The translations under genes were made by a program, and so were the position numbers. Source: an uncultured Lachnospiraceae bacterium (GTDB taxonomy: Bacteria; Bacillota; Clostridia; Lachnospirales; Lachnospiraceae). Taken from it: DNA of 6,009 nt. The stretch is taken from positions 1 through 6,009 of the forward strand of contig CADCRB010000240.1 of NCBI GenBank assembly GCA_902803745.1, given 5' to 3'. Below are positions 1 to 5,981 of the stretch, piece after piece. Below the pieces are notes generated by a model. It did no database searches. It was not told the DNA's origin and saw only the letters and a program-made list of their open reading frames with translations. Positions within the stretch are counted from its first letter, which is position 1; every line of letters begins with the position of its first letter.

Positions 1-1341
1 GAAACAAATGAAATGATCCAGCGTGAGAATCTTGATGTGCGTACCATAACCATGGGCATATCACTGATGGACTGCATCTCATCGGATCTGGATACTCTCT
101 GCGATAATATCTATAAAAAGATCACTGAAAAGGCAAAGGATCTTGTCCATACCGGAGAGGCGATAGAAGCGGAATACGGCATACCCATAGTCAATAAAAG
201 GATATCCGTTACTCCCATAGGACTCATCGGAGCGTCAGCCTGCAGCAGCAGTGAAGATTTCGTAAAGATAGCAAAGACGCTTGATAAAGCAGCAAAAACG
301 ACCGGAGTCAATTTCATCGGCGGCTATTCTGCTCTTGTCGCCAAGGGAATGACCGAAAAGGAAAGATTCCTGATCGAATCCATACCCGAGGCTCTCAAAG
401 AAACCGAGAGGATAATGTCATCCGTTGTAGCGGGATCCACAAGGACCGGTATCAATATGGATGCCGTGAGACTTATGGGTGAAGTGATACTGAAAACGGC
501 GGAAGCCACAAAGGAAAAGGACTCCTTAGGGTGCACAAAGCTTGTGGTGCTGTGCAACGCGCCGGATGATAATCCCTTTATGGCAGGAGCCTTCCATGGT
601 GTTACGGAGCCGGATGTAGTGATAAATGTCGGCGTGAGCGGCCCCGGAGTAGTAAAAAGAGCATTGGAGAAAACCAGGGGGGCTGATTTTGAGACTCTCT
701 GTGAGACGATAAAAAGGACGGCATTTAAGGTGACCCGAGTGGGAGAGCTTGTGGCGCAGGAGGCATCAAAGCGCCTTAACGTACCATTTGGTATCATAGA
801 TCTTTCTCTGGCGCCTACGCCTGCCATAGGAGACTCCGTGGCGGACATTCTTCATGAGATCGGAGTCGAGTACCCCGGGGCTCCCGGGACTACGGCTGCG
901 CTGGCTCTGCTTAACGATCAGGTGAAGAAGGGCGGTATAATGGCAGCGAGCTCCGTCGGAGGACTGTCAGGGGCTTTCATTCCGGTATCCGAGGATCAGG
1001 GAATGATAGATGCTGCAATGGCGGGAGCCCTTACCATAGAAAAGCTTGAGGCAATGACCTGTGTCTGCTCCGTGGGACTTGATATGATCGCGATCCCCGG
1101 AGACACAAGCGCCGCATCCATAGCGGGAATACTGGCCGACGAGCTGGCGCTCGGTATGGTCAACCAGAAGACAACAGCGGCAAGGCTCATACCGGTGATC
1201 GGAAAGAAAGCCGGAGATCATGCTGAGTTCGGCGGCCTTTTGGGGCACGCTCCGATAATGCCGGTGAATACCTTCTCATGCGAAGATTTTGTAAGCCGCA
1301 GAGGACGTATCCCTGCGCCGATACATTCATTCAAAAATTAA
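1..1341 (+). CDS. UPF0210 (DUF711/PFL family) protein, 5' end off window
   Basis: The reading frame is open from the first base and ends at TAA 1339-1341, giving 446 visible residues against about 450 for the family. An internal ATG at 13 could be taken as the start. However, the codons before it (E-T-N-E) continue the typical N-terminal helix into MIQRENLDVRTITMGISL, so the true start lies a few codons upstream of the window. Recognisable family stretches are GIPIVNKRISVTPIGLIGA, NPFMAGAFHGV, INVGVSGPGVVKRALEK, DLSLAPTPAIGDSVA, GTTAALALLNDQVKKGG, VGGLSGAFIPVSED, CSVGLDMIAIPGDT and the C-terminal PAPIHSFKN. The family is cytosolic, has a fold related to pyruvate formate-lyase, and has no established reaction. 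From memory of related genomes, it often follows a small ACT-domain (UPF0237) gene, which would lie off the left edge. Nothing ties it functionally to the converging RiPP genes. The family call is very secure; the function is unknown. Confidence 0.95.
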   Translation, partial: ETNEMIQRENLDVRTITMGISLMDCISSDLDTLCDNIYKKITEKAKDLVHTGEAIEAEYGIPIVNKRISVTPIGLIGASACSSSEDFVKIAKTLDKAAKTTGVNFIGGYSALVAKGMTEKERFLIESIPEALKETERIMSSVVAGSTRTGINMDAVRLMGEVILKTAEATKEKDSLGCTKLVVLCNAPDDNPFMAGAFHGVTEPDVVINVGVSGPGVVKRALEKTRGADFETLCETIKRTAFKVTRVGELVAQEASKRLNVPFGIIDLSLAPTPAIGDSVADILHEIGVEYPGAPGTTAALALLNDQVKKGGIMAASSVGGLSGAFIPVSEDQGMIDAAMAGALTIEKLEAMTCVCSVGLDMIAIPGDTSAASIAGILADELALGMVNQKTTAARLIPVIGKKAGDHAEFGGLLGHAPIMPVNTFSCEDFVSRRGRIPAPIHSFKN

Positions 1342-1396
1342 GGATCTGCATCACCGGCTGTAAGCATTCATATCTTCGCCGAAAAACAATGTTCTC
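1342..1396. other. Convergent 55-base gap, no terminator seen
   Basis: This is the space between the end of the UPF0210 gene and the end of the precursor gene, which face each other. I looked for a GC-rich hairpin followed by a T run on both strands and found none. Transcripts from either side may therefore run into the opposite gene, or end by a Rho-dependent or weakly structured signal. Confidence 0.5.
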
Positions 1397-1681
1397 TTAA
1401 TCATCAATCCTGTTTCTGTCTTTTACTGCCTTTGGGTGAGCCGGATTAGGGTCTGTATCACAGTCTTCCTTTTTATTTGACCAGCATGAGCCCCCCGTTA
1501 TTGCATCAAGAGCTTCTGCATCGAGTTCAACGTCTTCCGTTTCCTCAAGAAATGCCTCTGCCTCCTCGGCAGTCATCTCTATTCCGTTTTCTTTGGCAAG
1601 TTGTACAAGCTCCTCGGCACTATTGCACTCCTGCGCTTTTCTGATAAGCTCTTCACTGATATCTTTCCCCTCAAACTGCAT
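1397..1681 (-). CDS. Nif11-like leader RiPP precursor peptide
   Basis: This 94-residue peptide has the layout of a Nif11-type (TIGR03798-like) natural-product precursor. An acidic helical leader starts near ISEELIRKAQ and continues through the LVQLAKENGIEMTAEEAEAF segment (residues 26-44). It ends in the leader tail VELDAEALDAITGG, with the double-glycine site at residues 63-64. The predicted core is residues 65-94, thirty residues that are hydrophilic and rich in Asp, Lys, Arg, Asn and Pro. It has two cysteines (C66, C74), one tryptophan (W67) and one histidine (H82). A third cysteine (C19) lies in the leader. The ATG at 1679-1681 is chosen because an AAGGAGG sits 9 bases upstream. The gene overlaps the last 11 bases of the radical SAM gene, so the two are very probably co-transcribed and coupled. 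I infer that the adjacent SPASM enzyme modifies the core; the product class (thioether, cyclophane or other) cannot be read from sequence. The leader assignment is strong; cleavage exactly after GG is inferred. Confidence 0.9.
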   Translation of the reverse strand: MQFEGKDISEELIRKAQECNSAEELVQLAKENGIEMTAEEAEAFLEETEDVELDAEALDAITGGSCWSNKKEDCDTDPNPAHPKAVKDRNRIDD

Positions 1682-3206
1682 TTTCTATGACCTCCTTATT
1701 TTTGTAAAAATGTTTTACGATATCATATATCTCTTTCTGGCTCTTCGATGTCAGAAGTATCTTCCTTTGTTCATCATCAAGATCGTCAAGCGGCCTTTTC
1801 AGGCTTTTGGATAGTTCAGCCTCTGCGTTCATTTCATATGTTTTACCTGCGAGATGTGATATTGTACTGTCGAACATTTCCTTAAACTCTCCACAGAATT
1901 CCATCTGATAATCTCCTTCTGCTTCGTATGCCCTTGCCGCACATCCTCCCCTGCACATGAATATATACGGACATTTACTGCATTCGGGCAGATTCTGTAC
2001 TGTCCGCCTACGCCACTTTGGCATGGAAAACCCAAAGAGAAACTTCTGAAGCTTCCGGTCAATCTTCCCGATAGCAAGGTCCTCCATCGCAACAAAATCC
2101 CAACATGAATATATGAGTCCCGCCGGATCTATCACATACATTCCGTGCTCGGCACCGCAATAATCAGCTGACGCTTGAAGATAATGTTTCTTTTCAAAAA
2201 GCTCCTCAAGGCTGTTCATTAACCGACTGTAATCACTTTCATGATCTGCTGCTTCATCAAAGGACATTCCGTTTTTGATAAGCATATCCAACACTTTAAG
2301 GTTACCTGGTCCGTGATCCGTACCGGGATAGTACTCTCCGGATGTGGCTCTGAAATAGTATGAGAAATCCTCGGACTGAGTAAGACCCTTTTCGTCAAGT
2401 ATATGCTTCAGCGAAAAGGCGCTTTCAAGATTCTCAGGTCCGACATTGATCCTGAGAGTCACCGGGATTTTGTTTCGAACCGCCAGCATTACATTTTCGA
2501 TTATCCGATCAAAGGTTCCGCAGCCTTCCTTATGTACCCTTCTTCTGTCATTTACCTCCCTGTCCCCGTCCAAAGTGATCTGGAGCCTTTTATAAGAAAA
2601 TTCTTTCATAAGATCGATATAACTGTCAACCTCATATCCGTTTGTTAGCACATCGATCTCCATTGAGTGTTCTCTGGCTTTTTGTGATATGTAACGGATA
2701 AGATCGATATTTTTCTTAAGGAGTGGTTCTCCCCCGAGCAAAGTACATGATCTGATCTTTACTCCACGCGCAGTCATTTTCTCTACAGCACCGAATATCG
2801 CGTCAACCATATCCCTTGTCATTGTCGCTGCCAGCCATTTTTCACCCTTTGCAAGCCTGTGCTTTTCAAAGCAGTATGGGCATCTGAAATTGCAGTCATA
2901 TGTCGGGAGCAGCACAAGATTAGCATTGGATCGTCTGATCTGCCTGTCAGTCCTTGCCAGGATAAGAATATCTTCTGATTCGCGTCCGGTATCTTTTGTA
3001 AGATGTCCTCTGTCGAGAAGCCTTTTTCTTTCCGCTTCATCAATCTCATCAGTCATTCCCTTTTCAAGGTCAGATGCCGTTTTTTCATCCACCACGTCAA
3101 CCGCACCGTAGAGTCCGTTTACAAGCAGTCTCTTCCCTTTTACGGTTTCTCCTGATCTGCCGAATATCGGCAGTATTATCTCATATCTGCTCACTTCCAA
3201 ATTCAC
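1671..3206 (-). CDS. Radical SAM/SPASM peptide maturase
   Basis: This 511-residue cytosolic enzyme should modify the Nif11-leader peptide encoded just downstream. Residues 1-95 form an N-terminal region of the kind seen in peptide maturases, with an acidic ER-RLLDRGHL stretch near 59-69; no convincing PqqD-like RRE was recognised. The radical SAM core has the cluster motif CNFRCPYC (C105, C109, C112), the GGEP motif at 158-161, LTNG at 187-190, QITLDG at 209-214 and RIN at 252-254. The SPASM domain has the full seven-cysteine pattern: C350-X12-G363-X4-C368, a gap, C409-X2-C412-X5-C418-X3-C422, a gap, and C438. This predicts two auxiliary [4Fe-4S] clusters. A charged tail follows (about 459-511). 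Such enzymes cleave SAM to a 5'-deoxyadenosyl radical and form thioether or C-C crosslinks in the substrate. The start is taken as GTG at 3206, with a weak AGGG about 12 bases upstream. A second GTG lies four codons in, and the frame stays open upstream to a TAA at 3257-3255, so the start is less sure than the rest. The exact maturase subfamily was not recognised. Confidence 0.93.
   Translation of the reverse strand: MNLEVSRYEIILPIFGRSGETVKGKRLLVNGLYGAVDVVDEKTASDLEKGMTDEIDEAERKRLLDRGHLTKDTGRESEDILILARTDRQIRRSNANLVLLPTYDCNFRCPYCFEKHRLAKGEKWLAATMTRDMVDAIFGAVEKMTARGVKIRSCTLLGGEPLLKKNIDLIRYISQKAREHSMEIDVLTNGYEVDSYIDLMKEFSYKRLQITLDGDREVNDRRRVHKEGCGTFDRIIENVMLAVRNKIPVTLRINVGPENLESAFSLKHILDEKGLTQSEDFSYYFRATSGEYYPGTDHGPGNLKVLDMLIKNGMSFDEAADHESDYSRLMNSLEELFEKKHYLQASADYCGAEHGMYVIDPAGLIYSCWDFVAMEDLAIGKIDRKLQKFLFGFSMPKWRRRTVQNLPECSKCPYIFMCRGGCAARAYEAEGDYQMEFCGEFKEMFDSTISHLAGKTYEMNAEAELSKSLKRPLDDLDDEQRKILLTSKSQKEIYDIVKHFYKNKEVIENAV
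1691..1697 (-). promoter_or_regulatory. Strong Shine-Dalgarno for the precursor gene
   Basis: Read on the minus strand this is AAGGAGG, 9 bases before the precursor ATG. It lies inside the last codons of the maturase gene. Its strength fixes the precursor start and would let the downstream peptide be translated more heavily than the enzyme from the same mRNA. Confidence 0.85.
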
Positions 3207-3456
3207 GATCTTTTTAATTCCCTGTCTGTCTGCAATGTTTTTCAGTATTATATTTTATCCTATTCACTCCTGCAAACATGAAACAGTAATGGATCAACAA
3301 TCAAAGCTTTGGATGTATCAGATATGATCCTGCCCCCTGTTCATCCTGAGGGTTTTGTTTCCGGACCCTTGTAATATTCTTATTTACTCCCGGGCAATAT
3401 TTGATGTAAACTAAATAGAGTAAGGCAGTTTTTGGAAAAGATAGTGATTTACACAG
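3207..3456. promoter_or_regulatory. Divergent intergenic region, promoters unresolved
   Basis: This 250-base spacer must carry promoters for both the leftward RiPP genes and the rightward GGDEF-EAL gene. The best rightward candidate is TTTACT at 3383-3388 with TAAACT at 3407-3412, an 18-base spacer and four of six matches in each box. Leftward, an AT-rich TAAAAT (3257-3252) could be a -10 box but has no well-spaced -35. I found no riboswitch core (no c-di-GMP-I GEMM motif), no tRNA and no convincing second precursor peptide on either strand. Only ORFs of about 12 codons without a Shine-Dalgarno are present. Confidence 0.4.
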
Positions 3457-5715
3457 ATGGAATCCGATATACCTGAAAAAAACAATATCTCTAAAATGAG
3501 ACGCTCCGATGTGATCGTAGTTGCCTTACTTCTGACCTCATATGTGCTTTTCTGCGCGTTTACTTTTCTAAACAATGAGGCTCTTATCCTGTTGTGTTCA
3601 CCGATAACCTGTTTTCTGACCGGACTGCTGATATTGCTGTGCCTCGGCAGGATGGGAGACTTTAAGACCCCGTCCCTTCTGCTGGCTCTGGGTATTTTCA
3701 TGTATTGTCTGGCAGATGTGCTTACTTTAGTCAATACTCTGTTTGTACATGAAGAGTTCATAGATGATCTTATTACTATAATTTTCCTTCTTCCGAATTA
3801 TTTCTTTGGTGTTTCCGTAGCAGTATATTTCTTTAAGAAGCTTAAGGGCAGACAGTTTTATCAGTTCCTTATCAATTCCTTCATACTGACGGTTATAGGC
3901 TTTATCGGCTTCGTTAAGCTGCTTCAGCATCTGGGCTCATTCAATACACTTGAGGATTTTGAGCTTATAAGGATATATCTGTATTTCTTTATTAATTTCT
4001 ATATCATCATCATGGTGGTCCATATGATCTATATGATCGCGTCAGAGAGCGGACTGAAGGGAACTAATACCATGATAATCGGGATCATAGTCTATATCCT
4101 GATGGATATTCCGTATACCTGGCAGCAGGCTATAGGCAATGATCCGGAGAATATTTACCAGAATCTTATATATATGCTTTGCATGATGCTGATGGCTCAC
4201 GGCATCTTTCATCAGATCCGCCATCATCATTCCTTTACGCTAAAGGCGTATACCTATACGGAAAAGGCTGTAAAACGTACTACCATAACGGTGGTGGCAG
4301 GAATAGCGCTCAGCATAGTGCTGATGGCCACGGGTTTCCTTTCACAGAATGAATTCCTGTACCTTCTTATAGCCTTTCTGGCATACTGGATTATGACCTC
4401 AACCCTTCACAACGGAGCGCTGAATGAACAGCTTTTAAAGCAGCAGGATCTGCTTACGGGGTTATACAATCGAAGATATCTGTCTACGGTTATGGACAGG
4501 ACAGTGCAGCATTCAAGGGATAATGGGGAACGCTTTGCCGTATTCTGCATAGATCTGAACAGCTTTAAGCCTATAAATGATACCTATGGACATGAGATGG
4601 GAGACCAGGTCCTTAAGGAATTCGGAAAGAGGATGCTGGATCTGCCGTCGGATTATATCTCCTTCAGGACCGGAGGAGATGAATTCATGATGGTCAAGAA
4701 GGACATAAATAAAGATTCGGATATAAATGATACTGCATTGAAAATACAGAAGCTTTTCAATACCCCTGTTAAGATAGAAAGCTATGTGTTTCATCTTTCA
4801 GGAAGCACAGGGGTGGCCGTTTTTCCTGATGATTCCGAGGATACCGATGTCCTCATCCGCTATGCTGATGCGGCTATGTATTCTATAAAGCACAGTAACC
4901 AGAAGGACGGGTACAGGACATTTGACAGGAGTCTCGTGGAGCATGTCGAGCAGCATAAATATCTTGAATCCAAACTCAAGGATGCTGATCCGGCAAAGGA
5001 TTTCGCATTATATTATCAGCCAAGGTTCAGTGCGGAAAACACAGAACTCATCGGAGTAGAGGTGTTCCCAAGGCTTAAGGGTGACGACAGCTATACTGCA
5101 GCGCAGATCCTTCCCATAGCCAAGGAGACAGGGATAATGAACCGTCTCAGCAGATGGATAGCAGAGACAGCCTTAAGGCAGCTTGGCAAATGGAATGAAG
5201 AAAGAGACACTGAGCTTTTTATTTCCATTAATCTGTCGCCGCTTCAGCTTCTGGATCAGGATTTCGTGGAGTATCTTAAAAGCCTTGCCCGTGAGCTTTC
5301 GATCGAAACAAGGCTCATTCATTTAGACGTGGGTAATGATGTGATCATGGGCAATTCAGGCACTGCAAAGGAAGCACTGCAGCGTCTAAGCGGCTATGGT
5401 TTTTCACTTGCCTTAAATGATTTCGGCGGAGATGATATTAATCTTCAGCATATCCTTGACTGCGGCTTTTCTTCCATAAGCCTGTCTCCGGCACTTATTC
5501 ACAGGGCAGACAGTGATCCGGATGCCGGCACGCTGATCCACGCGGTAATAACTCTTACGGAGTCATTAAAGGTCAGCGCCTCTGCTGTGGGTATCGAGAC
5601 AGAGGCACAGGAGAAGAAAATAAAGGAGATGGGAGTCAGCTCTCTTCAGGGATTTTATTACGGCAGACCGCAGGATTGCGAAGCCTTTGAAAAGTCATTT
5701 CTTTTACCAACCTAG
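3457..5715 (+). CDS. Membrane GGDEF-EAL protein with degenerate EAL
   Basis: This 752-residue inner-membrane signalling protein probably makes c-di-GMP. About ten hydrophobic segments fill residues 18-316 (near 19-38, 42-63, 72-94, 103-126, 137-158, 170-195, 202-220, 234-252, 274-294 and 298-316); the family of this sensor region was not recognised. The GGDEF domain (about 325-490) begins at DLLTGLYNRR, has the metal-binding D366 in CIDLNSFKPINDTYGHE, and an intact GGDEF at 406-410. The RxxD inhibitory site is absent (P397 and Y400 at those positions). The EAL domain (about 500-750) keeps E535, N592, D655, E714 and Q731. It has EVF in place of EAL, D624 and N627 in place of the two Glu of LEITE, N654 for the first Asp of DDFG, S675 for the catalytic Lys, and V711 for the Glu of AEGVE. 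Loss of phosphodiesterase activity is therefore expected. The start at 3457 follows only a weak GGAAAAG 16 bases upstream; an upstream in-frame TGA at 3445 rules out a longer form, and M14 (3496) is a possible later start. The gene ends with tandem stops, TAG TAA. Confidence 0.93.
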   Translation: MESDIPEKNNISKMRRSDVIVVALLLTSYVLFCAFTFLNNEALILLCSPITCFLTGLLILLCLGRMGDFKTPSLLLALGIFMYCLADVLTLVNTLFVHEEFIDDLITIIFLLPNYFFGVSVAVYFFKKLKGRQFYQFLINSFILTVIGFIGFVKLLQHLGSFNTLEDFELIRIYLYFFINFYIIIMVVHMIYMIASESGLKGTNTMIIGIIVYILMDIPYTWQQAIGNDPENIYQNLIYMLCMMLMAHGIFHQIRHHHSFTLKAYTYTEKAVKRTTITVVAGIALSIVLMATGFLSQNEFLYLLIAFLAYWIMTSTLHNGALNEQLLKQQDLLTGLYNRRYLSTVMDRTVQHSRDNGERFAVFCIDLNSFKPINDTYGHEMGDQVLKEFGKRMLDLPSDYISFRTGGDEFMMVKKDINKDSDINDTALKIQKLFNTPVKIESYVFHLSGSTGVAVFPDDSEDTDVLIRYADAAMYSIKHSNQKDGYRTFDRSLVEHVEQHKYLESKLKDADPAKDFALYYQPRFSAENTELIGVEVFPRLKGDDSYTAAQILPIAKETGIMNRLSRWIAETALRQLGKWNEERDTELFISINLSPLQLLDQDFVEYLKSLARELSIETRLIHLDVGNDVIMGNSGTAKEALQRLSGYGFSLALNDFGGDDINLQHILDCGFSSISLSPALIHRADSDPDAGTLIHAVITLTESLKVSASAVGIETEAQEKKIKEMGVSSLQGFYYGRPQDCEAFEKSFLLPT

Positions 5716-5777
5716 TAACCTGATCCAAATATCGTAACGGCAAAGCCTGTTACAGTAATCATATCAAGCATATTCAC
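5712..5777 (-). CDS. Candidate 21-residue hydrophobic peptide
   Basis: The short minus-strand frame GTG-AAT-ATG-CTT-GAT-ATG encodes a peptide whose residues 4-21 are almost wholly apolar (LDMITVTGFAVTIFGSGY). It would sit in a membrane. An AAGGGG Shine-Dalgarno (5786-5791) lies 8 bases before the GTG; ATG codons at positions 3 and 6 are alternative starts. From memory, the FAxTxFxxGY pattern resembles tiny Firmicute membrane or holin-like toxin peptides, which usually continue into a charged tail. Here the frame stops at once with TAG, so this may be a truncated remnant. The stop overlaps the stop of the GGDEF-EAL gene by four bases through a shared CTAG. Length alone makes this uncertain; the spaced Shine-Dalgarno and structured leader are what lift it above chance. 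Confidence 0.35.
   Translation of the reverse strand: MNMLDMITVTGFAVTIFGSGY
5734..5753 (+). repeat. 20-base inverted repeat after the GGDEF-EAL stop
   Basis: The sequence GTAACGGCAAAGCCTGTTAC folds as GTAAC/GTTAC plus GGC/GCC around an AAA loop, with one unpaired T. It begins 19 bases after the stop codon of the GGDEF-EAL gene and lacks a following T run, so it is at best a weak terminator or a 3'-end stabiliser. It also lies inside the candidate 21-codon ORF on the other strand. Confidence 0.4.
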
Positions 5778-5786
5778 GGCAATTAC

Positions 5787-5830
5787 CCCTTTCATACATA
5801 ATTCCCTTGCGGGTTTCTATATGAACAGGG
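5787..5830 (-). promoter_or_regulatory. Hairpin sequestering the small ORF's Shine-Dalgarno
   Basis: Bases 5787-5796 pair with 5820-5830 in a perfect 10-bp stem interrupted by one bulged base (5826). Inside it, 5804-5813 read on the minus strand gives CCC-GCAA-GGG, a mini-hairpin with a GNRA tetraloop. On the minus-strand RNA the 3' arm of the large stem is TATGAAAGGG. This contains most of the Shine-Dalgarno of the 21-codon ORF, so translation would be blocked while the stem is closed. The pairing is seen directly; the regulatory role is inferred. Confidence 0.4.
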
Positions 5831-5838
5831 CTTCTACT

Positions 5839-5888
5839 CCCTGATGAGAGCTAACCGCCGCCGTTTAGGATAGCAGCCTCATCAAGGG
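5839..5888 (-). ncRNA. Second structured hairpin of the small-ORF leader
   Basis: Bases 5842-5848 (TGATGAG) pair perfectly with 5878-5884 (CTCATCA). The stem extends by CCC/GGG (5839-5841 with 5886-5888) across a bulged A at 5885. Within the loop, CTAAC (5851-5855) can pair with GTTTAG (5863-5868) with one bulge, or GCTA (5850-5853) with TAGC (5871-5874). On the minus strand a -10-like TATAAC (5893-5888) abuts the base of this stem, so a transcript could begin at or just inside it. The -35 is poor. The fold is visible; the transcript, its direction and its role are not proven. Confidence 0.35.
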
Positions 5889-5975
5889 TTATAATCCTGC
5901 GATAGTGAATCATCCATGTTGAGAATATTTTGTGTATGGTAATACATAACACTATGATTTTTTATTATTCTATTG

Positions 5976-5981
5976 TATAAT
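5976..5981 (+). promoter_or_regulatory. Consensus -10 box (TATAAT) pointing right
   Basis: A perfect TATAAT sits in an AT-rich stretch (5958-5981), with transcription expected from about 5988. No good -35 is seen at the usual distance (the region near 5953-5960 reads TATGATTT), so strength is uncertain. Any gene it serves is beyond the right edge. Confidence 0.4.

Noticed and set aside
13..15. ATG at 13 as the start of the UPF0210 protein
   Set aside because: The four upstream in-frame codons continue the conserved N-terminal helix, and there is no Shine-Dalgarno in the visible bases; the real start is off the window.
1829..2095. Other open frames of 60-170 codons inside the maturase, UPF0210 and GGDEF-EAL genes on either strand
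   Set aside because: They lie wholly within genes supported by protein family motifs, lack Shine-Dalgarno sequences and encode nothing recognisable.
3288..3326. Plus-strand ATG at 3293 with 12 codons, considered as a second peptide gene
   Set aside because: It has no Shine-Dalgarno, is very short, has no leader or GG motif, and ends before the promoter candidate.
3335..3344. CCCTGTTCAT, also present in the SD-sequestering hairpin (minus strand 5830-5821)
   Set aside because: The match stops at 10 bases, has no pairing partner here, and flanks differ; chance is an adequate explanation.
5733..5752. GGCAAAGCC-containing stretch resembling part of a c-di-GMP-I (GEMM) riboswitch, attractive beside a c-di-GMP gene
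   Set aside because: The rest of the GEMM core (GGGCAAACC, the GAAA loop and the GACGCAAAGC context) is absent on both strands, and it lies downstream of the GGDEF-EAL gene.
5839..5884. CTGATGAG followed by a stem, suggestive of a hammerhead ribozyme core
   Set aside because: No GAAA follows the stem and no third helix with a cleavage triplet is present; the bases are fully used in the TGATGAG/CTCATCA stem.
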